The notes under the pieces are model-generated. The model saw only the letters and a list, made by a program, of their open reading frames with translations. It was not told where the DNA came from and did no database searches. A stretch of DNA of 64,000 nucleotides from Nocardia alba NBRC 108234 (GTDB lineage: Bacteria > Actinomycetota > Actinomycetes > Mycobacteriales > Mycobacteriaceae), in assembly GCF_001612665.1 (NCBI RefSeq), contig NZ_BDAX01000007.1, positions 81,855 through 145,854 on the forward strand, given 5' to 3'. Made by a program: the position numbers and the translations under genes. Positions 9,386-18,690 of the stretch are shown here, one piece after another (within the stretch, counting starts at the first letter, position 1; every line of letters begins with the position of its first letter).

Positions 9386-10150
9386 CTACTGCGCGGTGCC
9401 GTTGAGCGGGGCGAAGGAGTCGTCGCCGTCGATGTCCTCGTCGACGAAGGCCACCGCGGGTTCGCCCTTGGCCGTCGACGTCCGGGCGGGGCGCACCGCC
9501 TTGTAGCCGACATTGCGCACAGTCCCGATCAGCGACTCGTACTCGGAGCCGAGCTTGGCGCGCAGGCGGCGCACATGCACATCGACGGTGCGGGTGCCGC
9601 CGAAGAAGTCGTAGCCCCAGACCTCCTGCAGCAGCTGGGCACGGGTGAATACCCGGCCCGCGTGCTGCGCGAGATATTTGAGCAGCTCGAATTCCTTGTA
9701 GGTGAGGTCGAGCGGGCGACCACGCAGCCGCGCGGTGTAGGTGCCCTCGTCGATCACCAGCTCGCCCAGGGTGATCTTGCCGGTGTTCTCCGGGCTGGCG
9801 ACTCCCCCGTTGCGGCCGACCAGCAGCCGCAGGCGGGCATCGAGCTCGGCGGGGCCGGTCCCGGGCAGCAGGATGTCGTCCAGGCCCCAGTCCGCGTTGA
9901 CCGCCACCAGGCCGCCCTCGGTCAGGACCGCGACCACCGGAACCGACGATCCGGTACTGCCGAGCAGTCGGCACAGGCCGCGCGCGGCGGCCAGGTCGGT
10001 CCTGGCGTCGACCAGCGCGACATCGGCACTACTCGCCTCCAACAGGGACGACACCTCGGTCGGCGCGGGCCGGACGTTGTGCGCCAAGAGCGTCAACGAC
10101 GGCAGGACCGCATCGGGGTTGGGGTCGGAGGTCAGTAGGAGCAGCTCCAT
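9386..10150 (-). CDS. glnR: GlnR-type orphan OmpR-family response regulator
   Basis: GlnR is the global nitrogen regulator of actinomycetes; it acts on amt/glnK, gln and nitrate/nitrite genes. The 254-aa protein has a receiver-like domain (1 to about 115), where the usual acidic phosphorylation pocket is incomplete, and a winged-helix DNA-binding domain (about 128-225). The latter is recognised by [28 protein letters not shown] and [16 protein letters not shown]. The start [19 protein letters not shown] is the signature of the mycobacterial/nocardial GlnR group. A short acidic tail (from about 227) is not part of the fold. No kinase gene is adjacent, in keeping with an orphan regulator. It heads the glnR-mshD operon and is divergent from lmeA. 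Confidence 0.93.
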   Translation of the reverse strand: MELLLLTSDPNPDAVLPSLTLLAHNVRPAPTEVSSLLEASSADVALVDARTDLAAARGLCRLLGSTGSSVPVVAVLTEGGLVAVNADWGLDDILLPGTGPAELDARLRLLVGRNGGVASPENTGKITLGELVIDEGTYTARLRGRPLDLTYKEFELLKYLAQHAGRVFTRAQLLQEVWGYDFFGGTRTVDVHVRRLRAKLGSEYESLIGTVRNVGYKAVRPARTSTAKGEPAVAFVDEDIDGDDSFAPLNGTAQ

Positions 10151-10374
10151 GGGGCTCTCCTCCTATCTCGTTGCTCCGCGGACGACAGCAGCCGCGCAGC
10201 TACGTCGCCGAAACACAGGTTAAGTCGTGTGCAACATTAGCGCCTCCGCAGCCACTACCCCGCAACACGGCGTCCGATTTGTGTCTTTGCGTGCTGCCGA
10301 GTGCCTGGTAGGCGGTCCACCGTGCGGCCTCGTCGCGCGGGCCGTCCCGCTTCCGGACCCGCGCCGCCAGCCGC

Positions 10375-10380
10375 TAGGGT
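10375..10380 (+). promoter_or_regulatory. -10 element of lmeA, leaderless start
   Basis: TAGGGT is followed by 6 nt and then the lmeA ATG at 10387. No ribosome binding site precedes the start, so the transcript is probably leaderless. Confidence 0.5.
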
Positions 10381-10386
10381 CACCTC

Positions 10387-11235
10387 ATGCGCAAGCTGAT
10401 CATCGGGCTCCTCTGCCTGGCCGGTTTGGCGGTGGTCATCGATTTCGGCGCCGCCGCCTATTCGGAGTACCACGTCTCCCGTCAACTGCGGGCGGGCGCG
10501 GATCTGTCCGCCGACCCGGAAGTCACCTTCCACGGCTTCCCGTTCGCCGCCCAGGCGATGAGCGGCCGCTACGACGACGTGACGATCCGCGCCCGCGCCG
10601 TGCGCCCCGAGATCCCCGGCGAGGTCGGCATCGAGGCCAAGCTGCAGGGCCTGCACGCCACGGCGAGCGAGTTGCTCGACGGTGGGGCACGCAAGGCGCA
10701 GGTCGACCGGATCGACGCGTCGATGCGTTTCGAGCCCACCGAACTCGGCAAACTCTTCGGCATCCCGGACCTGCAGGTCCACACCCCGCCCGCGGACAAG
10801 TCCGACGGCACGGGCGGCTCCGGCGGTTCGGGGATGACCACTGCGGGCGTCCTCGTCCTCAAGGGCACCCTGCCGACCGCGCCGAACGGCCGGGTCCTGC
10901 CGGTGGGCGTCACCCCGTCCAGTTCCGCGACGCGGGTGCCGGTGCAGATCCAGGCCGACCTGTTGCTCGAGGGTGACAAGGTTCGCATCCAGGCGACCGG
11001 TTTCTACACCGACACCACCAGCACGGTCGACACGACCGCGGCGGTGACCACCGACTCCAAGATCCCCGAGACCGACCACGCGGCTGTCCTCGCCAGATTC
11101 AGCCGTACGATCGATATCAAGGAGTTGCCGTTCGGTGTCGCACCGACCGAGGTGCGGGCGCTCGGCGGCCAGATCGTCGTCGAGGGTGTCGGCCGCAACG
11201 TCACCATCGACCTGGACCGATTGCAGCAACCATGA
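10387..11235 (+). CDS. lmeA: LmeA family DUF2993 lipoprotein/phospholipase-like protein
   Basis: In mycobacteria LmeA is a cell-envelope protein with phospholipase A1 activity that supports lipomannan/lipoarabinomannan mannan maintenance. The 282-aa protein here starts MRKLIIGLLCLAGLAVVIDF, an uncleaved or cleavable N-terminal membrane segment. It continues as the DUF2993 beta-rich lipid-binding domain: STVDTTAAVTTDSKIP in the middle region, then EVRALGGQIVVEGVGRNVTI near the end. A Gly/Ser-rich loop (GTGGSGGSGM, about 139-148) interrupts it. The ATG overlaps nothing upstream and follows TAGGGT by 6 nt. The stop codon overlaps the thioredoxin gene start as ATGA, and the same pair is adjacent in M. 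tuberculosis (Rv0817c/Rv0816c). The assignment rests on domain type and position; enzymatic activity is inferred. Confidence 0.85.
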   Translation: MRKLIIGLLCLAGLAVVIDFGAAAYSEYHVSRQLRAGADLSADPEVTFHGFPFAAQAMSGRYDDVTIRARAVRPEIPGEVGIEAKLQGLHATASELLDGGARKAQVDRIDASMRFEPTELGKLFGIPDLQVHTPPADKSDGTGGSGGSGMTTAGVLVLKGTLPTAPNGRVLPVGVTPSSSATRVPVQIQADLLLEGDKVRIQATGFYTDTTSTVDTTAAVTTDSKIPETDHAAVLARFSRTIDIKELPFGVAPTEVRALGGQIVVEGVGRNVTIDLDRLQQP

Positions 11236-11666
11236 TCGAGATCGTCATTCTGGCCGCCGTCATCGCGGCCGCCGTCATCGTCGGCATCGTCGTGTCGCGT
11301 CGGCAGGGGCAGGTTCGTCCGGCCACGCTCGACCCGCAGACCCAACAGCGCGCCCGCCTCCTCGACGCCGCCGGGGTGACCGGCGAGGCCCCCGCGGTGC
11401 TGCATTTCTCCGCCGACTGGTGCGGCCCGTGCGACGCGGTCCGCCGGGTCGTGGCCGGTGTCACCGCCGACCTGTCGCAGTCCCCGAATGCCCCGCGCGA
11501 CATCGAGATCGACATCGACGCCGACCCCGCGCTGGCCCGCGAGCTCAATGTCCTCTCGCTACCGACGACCTTCGTCTTCGACGCCGAGGGCAAGGAGCGC
11601 TTCCGCATCTCCGGCGTCCCCAAGGCGGGCGATCTGCGCACCGCCCTCGAGCCCCTGACCGTGTGA
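11232..11666 (+). CDS. thiX: Membrane-anchored thioredoxin-like protein (ThiX)
   Basis: This 144-aa protein is a thioredoxin-fold oxidoreductase with the active site WCGPC (Cys64 and Cys67) preceded by VLHFSAD, and the cis-Pro stretch LSLPTTFVF. An N-terminal hydrophobic helix (about 2-21, IEIVILAAVIAAAVIVGIVV) should anchor it in the membrane. Whether the thioredoxin domain faces out is not decided by sequence. Its ATG overlaps the lmeA stop codon (ATGA), so the two are translationally coupled. It immediately precedes the cysteine-leader/DUF4395/sulfurtransferase module and may supply reductant to it, but a separate leaderless promoter lies between them. No thiamine function is implied by the historical name. 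Confidence 0.88.
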   Translation: MIEIVILAAVIAAAVIVGIVVSRRQGQVRPATLDPQTQQRARLLDAAGVTGEAPAVLHFSADWCGPCDAVRRVVAGVTADLSQSPNAPRDIEIDIDADPALARELNVLSLPTTFVFDAEGKERFRISGVPKAGDLRTALEPLTV

Positions 11667-11714
11667 TCCAGCCCCCTATTCCGGGGGGCCGAGACATTCT
11701 CCGTGGAGACCGGG

Positions 11715-11720
11715 TAAACT
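11715..11720 (+). promoter_or_regulatory. -10 element of the polycysteine leader ORF
   Basis: TAAACT ends 7 nt before GTG 11728, the canonical distance for an actinobacterial leaderless transcript. This is one of the best -10 elements in the window. Confidence 0.7.
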
Positions 11721-11727
11721 ACTTCTC

Positions 11728-11814
11728 GTGCAAACCGACCACGAGCTGATGCTCACCCGACGCCGCACAGTTGATCTGTGTCGCCTCGGTGGTTGTTGCT
11801 GCCTGTGCCGCTGA
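11728..11814 (+). CDS. Leaderless polycysteine leader peptide (28 aa)
   Basis: GTG 11728 opens a 28-codon ORF, MQTDHELMLTRRR followed by TVDLCRLGGCCCLCR, ending at TGA 11812-11814. Five of its last eleven residues are cysteine, three of them consecutive. Leaderless short ORFs with C-terminal Cys runs are known in mycobacteria upstream of cysteine and sulfur genes, where ribosome stalling at low cysteinyl-tRNA raises expression of the operon behind. Here the ORF lies 124 nt upstream of DUF4395-cysA2-sseC, exactly that context. The -10 element TAAACT is 7 nt upstream. A GCCG/CGGC hairpin with six T residues overlaps the stop codon. The identification as an attenuator is inferred from position and composition. 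Confidence 0.85.
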   Translation: MQTDHELMLTRRRTVDLCRLGGCCCLCR

Positions 11815-11829
11815 TTGATCGGCTTTTTT
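11807..11829 (+). promoter_or_regulatory. Possible attenuator hairpin with T-run at the end of the leader ORF
   Basis: GCCG (11807-11810) can pair with CGGC (11820-11823), and six T follow (11824-11829). The leader stop codon sits in the loop. A ribosome finishing or stalling in the Cys codons would cover the left arm. The stem is short, so it may be only part of a larger structure reaching the DUF4395 start. Confidence 0.4.
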
Positions 11830-11938
11830 CTCTCCCGAGATTTCTGACGTCGATCTATGCCCGCCGTGCGAGTGATCCTTCAGATCCCCCGGTGACCAGG
11901 CAGATCCTCTGACTTACCCAAGCCAAGGAGTTCGCACA

Positions 11939-12409
11939 ATGACCAGTCCCTCCGCATCTCCCCCTCGTGTCGATGTCCGCGGGCCGCGTTTCGTGGCCTG
12001 GATCACCACCGGGGTTCTCGTTCTCGTGCTGCTCGTCAGCGCCGTCTCGACCGTCGCGGCCGCGATTCTGATCGGCCTGCAGGCCGTCGTCTTCGCGATC
12101 GGCGCGATCGCCGGTCCCGTCAAGCATCCTTACGGCCGGATCTACGCCGCGTTCGTCGCGCCGCGCAACGGTCCGCCCACCGAGACCGAGCCCGTGCCGC
12201 CGCTGCGTTTCGCGCAGGCGCTCGGCTTCGTGTTCGCCGGTCTCTCCCTGCTGGGCTTCGCGCTCGGCTCCTCGATCGTCGGCGCGGTGTTCGCCGGCTT
12301 CGCCCTGTTCGCGGCGTTCTTGAACGCGGCGTTCGGGGTCTGCCTGGGTTGCCAGATCTATCCACTGGTAGCCCGATTCCGCCGGTCACCAGCCCCGGCA
12401 CCGAACTGA
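11939..12409 (+). CDS. DUF4395 membrane protein with CxxC motif
   Basis: This is a 156-aa integral membrane protein of unknown biochemical role. Hydrophobic helices run at about 16-40 (FVAWITTGVLVLVLLVS), 43-58, 93-112 and 115-135. Next to the last is the family hallmark GVCLGCQIYPLVARF, a CxxC pair at the membrane edge. The start ATG follows ACCCAAGCCAAGGAG with a good ribosome binding site. It is the first structural gene behind the polycysteine leader and sits 28 nt before the thiosulfate sulfurtransferase gene. Context and the CxxC pair suggest a role in moving or reducing sulfur species across the membrane. That is inference; the family has no established function that I know of. Confidence 0.8.
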   Translation: MTSPSASPPRVDVRGPRFVAWITTGVLVLVLLVSAVSTVAAAILIGLQAVVFAIGAIAGPVKHPYGRIYAAFVAPRNGPPTETEPVPPLRFAQALGFVFAGLSLLGFALGSSIVGAVFAGFALFAAFLNAAFGVCLGCQIYPLVARFRRSPAPAPN

Positions 12410-12437
12410 CCCCCTGCACGTCTCTGAAAGGAACAAC

Positions 12438-13271
12438 ATGGCTCGCTCCGATGTCCTGGTCTCCGTTGACTGGGCCGAAGAGAACCTCAACGCCCCCGGC
12501 GTCGTCTTCGTCGAGGTCGACGAGGACACCTCCGCCTACGAGGGTGGCCACATCGAAGGCGCCGTCCGCCTGGACTGGAAGACCGACCTACAGGACCAGG
12601 TCAACCGCGACTTCGTGAACCAGGAGCAGTTCTCCGACCTGCTCTCGGTGCGTGGCATCGGCAACGACGACACCGTGGTGCTCTACGGCGGCAACAACAA
12701 CTGGTTCGCGGCCTACGCCTACTGGTACTTCAAGCTGTACGGCCACAACGACGTCAAGCTGCTCGACGGCGGTCGTAAGAAGTGGGAGCTCGACGGTCGT
12801 CCGCTCTCGCGTGACGCGGTCAGCCGCCCGGCCACCCAGTACAAGGCCGCCGCTCCCGACCTGAGCATCCGCGCCTTCCGTGACGAGGTCATCGCGGCCA
12901 TCGGCACCAAGAACCTGGTCGACGTGCGCAGCCCCGACGAGTTCTCGGGCAAGATCCTCGCGCCCGCGCACCTGCCGCAGGAGCAGAGCCAGCGTCCCGG
13001 CCACATCCCGACCGCGATCAACGTGCCGTGGAGCAAGGCCGCGAACGAGGACGGCACCTTCCGCAGCGACGCCGAGCTGGCCGAGCTGTACAAGGACGCG
13101 GGCCTGGACGGCGAGAAGGAGACCATCGCCTACTGCCGCATCGGCGAGCGTTCCTCGCACACCTGGTTCGTGCTGCAGGAGCTGCTCGGCCACCAGAACG
13201 TCAAGAACTACGACGGCAGCTGGACCGAATACGGTTCGCTGGTCGGAGCGCCTATCGAGTTGGGAGCGTAA
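12438..13271 (+). CDS. cysA2: Thiosulfate sulfurtransferase, two-domain rhodanese (CysA2/SseA type)
   Basis: The enzyme moves the sulfane sulfur of thiosulfate, or a related donor, to an acceptor thiol through a persulfide. The 277-aa protein has two rhodanese domains: an inactive N-terminal one (about 5-125, beginning VLVSVDWAEENL) and a catalytic C-terminal one (about 150-270). The active-site Cys is Cys233 in AYCRIGERSSHTW, the loop typical of thiosulfate-specific enzymes. A second family mark is LVDVRSPDEFSGK. The start ATG is preceded by GAAAGGAAC. It is co-transcribed with DUF4395 upstream and DUF1416 downstream (5-nt gap). With the cysteine leader ahead of the operon, it is expected to be induced when cysteine is scarce. 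Confidence 0.95.
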   Translation: MARSDVLVSVDWAEENLNAPGVVFVEVDEDTSAYEGGHIEGAVRLDWKTDLQDQVNRDFVNQEQFSDLLSVRGIGNDDTVVLYGGNNNWFAAYAYWYFKLYGHNDVKLLDGGRKKWELDGRPLSRDAVSRPATQYKAAAPDLSIRAFRDEVIAAIGTKNLVDVRSPDEFSGKILAPAHLPQEQSQRPGHIPTAINVPWSKAANEDGTFRSDAELAELYKDAGLDGEKETIAYCRIGERSSHTWFVLQELLGHQNVKNYDGSWTEYGSLVGAPIELGA

Positions 13272-13276
13272 TCAAT

Positions 13277-13582
13277 ATGTGTGCAGCACCTACCCAGGGT
13301 CAGGCCATCCCGGCCGGCGTCGATGTGGAGAAGGAAACGGTCATCACCGGCCGTGTCCTGAGCACCGACGGCCAGCCCGTCGGCGGCGCGTTCGTGCGTC
13401 TGCTCGACGGCAACGGTGACTTCACCGCCGAGGTCGTCGCCTCGGGCACCGGTGACTTCCGCTTCTTCGCCGCGCCGGGTTCGTGGACCCTGCGCGCGCT
13501 GTCCTCGTCGGGCAACGGCTCCGCCGAGATCAGCCCCGAGGGCGCCGGCATTCACGCCGTCGACGTCGCGGTCGCCAAGTAA
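13277..13582 (+). CDS. sseC: DUF1416 protein (SseC-like)
   Basis: This small 101-aa soluble protein consists of one DUF1416 domain, a carboxypeptidase-regulatory/transthyretin-like beta sandwich (VITGRVLSTDGQPVGGAFVR to the end). It begins MCAAPTQGQ with a single Cys at position 2, conserved in the family as far as I recall, which could carry a persulfide. The ATG at 13277 lies 5 nt after the sulfurtransferase stop codon; longer readings of the frame overlap cysA2 and are not credible. In actinomycetes this gene nearly always follows the sulfurtransferase gene, hence the name sseC. Its molecular role is unknown; accepting or stabilising sulfur from CysA2 is an inference. Confidence 0.88.
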   Translation: MCAAPTQGQAIPAGVDVEKETVITGRVLSTDGQPVGGAFVRLLDGNGDFTAEVVASGTGDFRFFAAPGSWTLRALSSSGNGSAEISPEGAGIHAVDVAVAK

Positions 13583-13662
13583 GAAGCAGCATCAATGGCG
13601 CCTGCTCGGGGCTCTGCGTGGTGACGCAAGCTACCGCCTCCGAGCCCTGACGCTCAGGCGCG

Positions 13663-13706
13663 CAACGGCCCTGGTAGTTCCCGTGCGGGAACTACCAGGG
13701 CCGTTG
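13663..13706 (+). terminator. Terminator of the cysteine-regulated sulfur operon
   Basis: A 20-bp perfect stem (arms about 13663-13683 and 13686-13706) with a minimal loop lies 80 bp beyond the sseC stop codon and just before a new small gene. Confidence 0.85.
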
Positions 13707-13741
13707 TCGTATCTGTCGCGCGCAGTAGCTAGACTCCGACT

Positions 13742-13837
13742 GTGGTCATCTTCTTCGAGGTACTCCTTGTCGCCGTGTCGATTCTCATCGGCTGGTTCGG
13801 CCTGTACGTCTTCTACCGGCTCTTCACCGAGTCATGA
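13742..13837 (+). CDS. Small single-span membrane protein (31 aa)
   Basis: GTG 13742 opens a 31-aa [22 protein letters not shown] followed by [12 protein letters not shown]. It is one hydrophobic helix with an aromatic C-terminal edge. Its stop codon overlaps the nitrobindin start (ATGA at 13834-13837), a typical translational coupling, and the preceding operon ends at a strong terminator, so the pair forms its own unit. A TAGACT hexamer (13731-13736) precedes the GTG by 5 nt, compatible with a leaderless transcript. I recall similar tiny proteins ahead of this gene in other mycolata, but cannot check. The function is unknown; membrane recruitment of the nitrobindin is one possibility. Confidence 0.65.
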   Translation: MVIFFEVLLVAVSILIGWFGLYVFYRLFTES

Positions 13838-14526
13838 GCGGGCTCGCTGGCGAAGGTAACGAACCGGGCGAGCGAGCTAGCACAGAGCAGGGCGCTCCGG
13901 CCGAGCGTCGTAGTGGCGACGAGGCAGTGAACGTCGCGGCTGAACGGGCGAAAGAGACCGGCACCCGCAATATCGCGGTCCTGCCCGGTCTTCCCCTGCC
14001 CGAAGACACCGCCAATCTGCGCCTCGGCCCGGATCTGAACCACGCCATGCTGGCCCTGCTGCCGCTGGTCGGTGTGTGGCGCGGCGAGGGCGAGGGCAAT
14101 CACCCCGGCGAGGGCGACTACCGGTTCGGCCAGCAGATCATCGTCGCCCACGACGGCGGCGACTACCTGACCTGGGAATCGCAGACCTGGAAACTCGACG
14201 CCGAGGGCGCCTACACCGGCCCCGACCTGCGCGAGAGCGGGTTCTGGCGGGTCGGCGGTGAGGGCACCGACGAGTTGATCGAGCTCCTGCTCACCCACAG
14301 CAACGGCGTCATCGAGCTGTACTACGGCACGGCCCGCACGCAGTCCTCCTGGGAGCTCGCGACCGATGTCTCCATCCGCAGCACCTCCGGCGCGGTGGTG
14401 GGCGGCGCGAAACGCCTCTACGGCATCGTCGACAACGGCGACCTGGCCTATGTGGAGGAACGCGTCGACCCCGACGGCGCACTCGTGCCTCGCCTCTCGG
14501 CGCGGCTGGGCCGCTACATCGGCTGA
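13834..14526 (+). CDS. Nitrobindin-like heme-binding beta-barrel (FABP family, DUF1794)
   Basis: Nitrobindins are ten-stranded beta barrels that bind ferric heme and scavenge or isomerise peroxynitrite/NO species. The 230-aa protein carries a variable charged N-terminal extension of about 60 residues, then the barrel. The signature [18 protein letters not shown] is near 75-92, followed by [20 protein letters not shown], and the closing segment [10 protein letters not shown] contains conserved residues. M. tuberculosis Rv0813c in the equivalent position has this fold. The start overlaps the stop codon of the 31-aa membrane ORF. A good hairpin follows the gene. Assignment to the family is firm; the in vivo ligand is not shown by sequence. 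Confidence 0.9.
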   Translation: MSGLAGEGNEPGERASTEQGAPAERRSGDEAVNVAAERAKETGTRNIAVLPGLPLPEDTANLRLGPDLNHAMLALLPLVGVWRGEGEGNHPGEGDYRFGQQIIVAHDGGDYLTWESQTWKLDAEGAYTGPDLRESGFWRVGGEGTDELIELLLTHSNGVIELYYGTARTQSSWELATDVSIRSTSGAVVGGAKRLYGIVDNGDLAYVEERVDPDGALVPRLSARLGRYIG

Positions 14527-14534
14527 CAATTCTT

Positions 14535-14576
14535 CGCGAACGGCCCGTCCAGATAGCTCTGGGCGGGCCGTTCGCG
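14535..14576 (+). terminator. Terminator hairpin after the nitrobindin gene
   Basis: A 16-bp stem (arms 14535-14550 and 14561-14576, one G-T pair) with a 10-nt loop begins 9 bp after the stop codon. Confidence 0.85.
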
Positions 14577-14589
14577 TCCGGAAATGGAG

Positions 14590-14662
14590 CGACCCCCGAG
14601 CCGTTCCACCGCATCTGTGAACGCGATGGTCCCGGTTGGATCGTCCGGGGGCTCGGGGGTCG
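14590..14662. other. Branched inverted repeat between convergent genes
   Basis: A 13-bp perfect outer stem (14590-14602 with 14650-14662, CGACCCCCGAGCC against its complement) encloses two inner hairpins: CCACCGC with GCGATGG (one mismatch) and CCGG with CCGG. The predicted shape is a three-way junction. It lies between the nitrobindin terminator and the cydC end, where no protein gene is expected. It may be a small RNA domain, a cydC terminator, or a folding DNA site. I recognise no known RNA family. Confidence 0.4.
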
Positions 14663-14682
14663 GGTGACTGCCTGGGATTCGC

Positions 14683-14754
14683 TCAGCGCACCGCTGGGGA
14701 ATCTCCCGCAGTGGAGCTGCTAGCGGGCAGCCACCTCACGCATCCGATGAACAT
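14683..14754 (-). CDS. Candidate small ORF (23 aa) behind a very strong ribosome binding site
   Basis: On the minus strand, AAGAGAGGAGGTGGTCTGAA (14761-14780), which closely matches the complement of the 16S rRNA 3' end, is followed by ATG at 14758 and ATG at 14754. The second opens MFIGCVRWLPASSS followed by TAGDSPAVR (23 aa, stop at 14683-14685). The first opens a 12-codon frame, MYVHRMREVAAR. The site is about 110-130 nt beyond the cydC stop codon on the same strand. Either frame could be a leader or small protein. There is no homology I can name, and the peptide is short, so this stays a candidate. Confidence 0.3.
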   Translation of the reverse strand: MFIGCVRWLPASSSTAGDSPAVR

Positions 14755-14890
14755 ACATTCTTCAGACCACCTCCTCTCTTGTGTACTGATGAATCTAGTG
14801 GCGCGCACGGCTGTCGGCAATTGATTTAATCGCGGCTCTGACCTGGCCGAATGCGAAATCCACGCCACGAGGCGAAGACCGGTTCGCCGC

Positions 14891-16698
14891 TCACCCGGCC
14901 GATGTGGCCGGGTAGTCGACTCGACAGGAGCCGTCGGCGTCGACGGTGACGATCACGTCCGCTCGATGGTCGACGGGAAGTTGGTGGGTGACAACGACAA
15001 CGGTGCGATCGGGTGCGACGAGACCACTGCCCGCATCGAGGAGATCGCGCAGGAGCTGATCGCCTTCGGCTGCGGCGAGGTGCTCGGTCGGCTCGTCGAG
15101 GAGCAGGGTGTGCGCGGACGCGACGAGGGCGCGAGCCAGCAGGATGCGGCGGCGTTGTCCACCGGAGACCGCGGCCGCGCCCGCGGTGAGCGAAGTGCGC
15201 GGGCCGTCCGGCAGTGAATCCAGCCACGGGCCGAGACCGACTGTTCGCAGGGCGCTTTCGGCCTCGTCGACGGTGAGATCACCGCGCGCCACCCGCAGAT
15301 TCTCCAGGATCGAGGTACCGAACAGATGCGCGTCCTCGGCGAAGAACGTGACCCCCTCGGCAGGCGTATCGAACAGTCCCGCCCACGCCATCAACAACGT
15401 CGTCTTCCCCGCCCCGCTCGGTCCGACGACAGCTACCCGCCGCCCCGTCGGCATCGGGAATCGCCTTGCCATGGCCTGTGGACCCGGCGCCGGTGCCCGA
15501 TCGGTCACGTCCACCGCCCGCGCACGTTCTCGAATACCCGCGGATGTCCGATCGACTTCAGCCGGAGCAGGCTCGACCGACCCCCACTCGCGGCGTGTCG
15601 TCCCGCTCCCAGCGTCGTCGGACCCTGCCGAGATGCCACGGAGGCGATGCAGGGCCGCACGGGAAGTGGTGAGGGTGGTCGCGGCGGCGGGAAGGGCGCC
15701 GACGGCTTCGAAGGCCGACAGCGGGACCAGCACCAGGATCGTCAACGCCATCGGCGTCATGCCACCGGGCAGTCCGCCGGTCGGTCCGTAGGCGGCGATG
15801 CCGACCAGCAACGCGCCGAACGCGCTCACCCCGATCGACAGCGGAGTGGCCGCCGCCGCCCACGCGCTGCGCGATGCGGCCGAATCCTGCGCGCGCACCG
15901 CACGCCGAGAAGCGTTGCCCGCCACCGTCAGTGCCGCATCCAGCCGCCCCGCCACCCGGAGCTCGGCGGCATGATCGAGCACCGTGAGGCCCTCGGCGGT
16001 GAACTCGGCCCGGTCGGCAACCACCGCCCGCTCGGCCTGCCGCGCGGCCGCCGCCGACAGCCAGGGCGCGAGAATCCCCGAAACCGCCAGTGCGACAGCC
16101 AAGATCACCGCGGCCAGTGGCGAGATGAACGCGATCAGCGCCACCGCGGCCAGCGACAGCACCACGGCGACGGCCACGGGCACCAGTACCCGAACCACCA
16201 CCGCCCCGAGATCGTCGATATCGGTACCGATCCGGACCAGCACATCCCCGCGCCGCAACGCCTGACCCGCACCGCGCCGTGCCGGCGACACCCGGTTCAC
16301 CGGCTCCTCGCTCGGACGGGAGCCCTGGTCAGCGGCGACCGGACCGGACCGCGCGGCAGGCGAGCCGCCGCGGTCTCGCCACCACCAGACATCGGACGCC
16401 GCCAACGTCCGATACACCGAGGTGCGGGCCGTCGTCATCGCCCGCAACGCCACATCGTGGGTGGCCAGCCGCTCCAGGTACCGGCACAGCCCCCGCGAGA
16501 TACCGAGGGCCCGTACCGCGACCACCGCGACGCTCAGATCCAGCACCGGCGGCATCTGCCAGGCCCGCGCGATCAGCCACGCGGCGAGTGCGGCCAATCC
16601 GAGCCCGCTCCCCAGCGCCGCGACACCCCACGCGATCGCCACCGCTACCCGCGCGGGCGACAACGCGAGCAACCGCCACATCTCCCGCAGATCGCCGA

Positions 16699-16702
<4 letters not shown>
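14891..16702 (-). CDS. cydC: Thiol reductant ABC exporter subunit CydC
   Basis: CydC is one half of the heterodimeric CydDC ABC transporter, which exports cysteine/glutathione-type thiols and is needed to assemble cytochrome bd. The 603-aa protein has an N-terminal six-span ABC membrane domain (about 15-300) and a C-terminal ATPase. The ATPase shows Walker A GPSGAGKTT near 429, the signature VSGGQRRRILLARAL near 510, Walker B LLLDEPTEHL, and an H-loop in VVVTHQL. A low-complexity insertion (about 105-145) between early membrane spans is rich in Ser/Arg/Pro and looks lineage-specific. The start overlaps the cydD stop codon by 4 nt (16699-16702). It is the last gene of cydABDC. Confidence 0.93.
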
Positions 16703-18687
<1,985 letters not shown>

Positions 18688-18690
18688 CAG

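Larger units (their letters stand above)
14577..14890. other. Unassigned gap between convergent nitrobindin and cydC genes
   Basis: After the nitrobindin terminator these 314 bp hold the branched inverted repeat at 14590-14662, a CCCGC/GCGGG stem near 14705-14727, and the strong ribosome-binding-site-like element at 14761-14780. The part from about 14740 to 14830 is clearly less GC-rich than the neighbouring genes. No conserved protein is recognisable. The space is unusually long for convergent genes in this window, which are elsewhere often 1-5 bp apart. Confidence 0.6.

Noticed and set aside
8463..9974. A 503-residue reading that would fuse mshD to an N-terminal 200-residue extension.
   Set aside because: The extension is the wrong frame of glnR; the real start is ATG 9371, giving the standard 302-aa MshD.
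14535..14576. Possible riboswitch in front of the cyd genes.
   Set aside because: It lies behind cydC and the nitrobindin gene, not in front of any gene; it is a simple terminator.
14590..14662. Possible 6C small RNA, because of C-rich loops on the minus strand.
   Set aside because: The two stem-loops with six-C loops that define 6C RNA are not present, and the genomic context is different.
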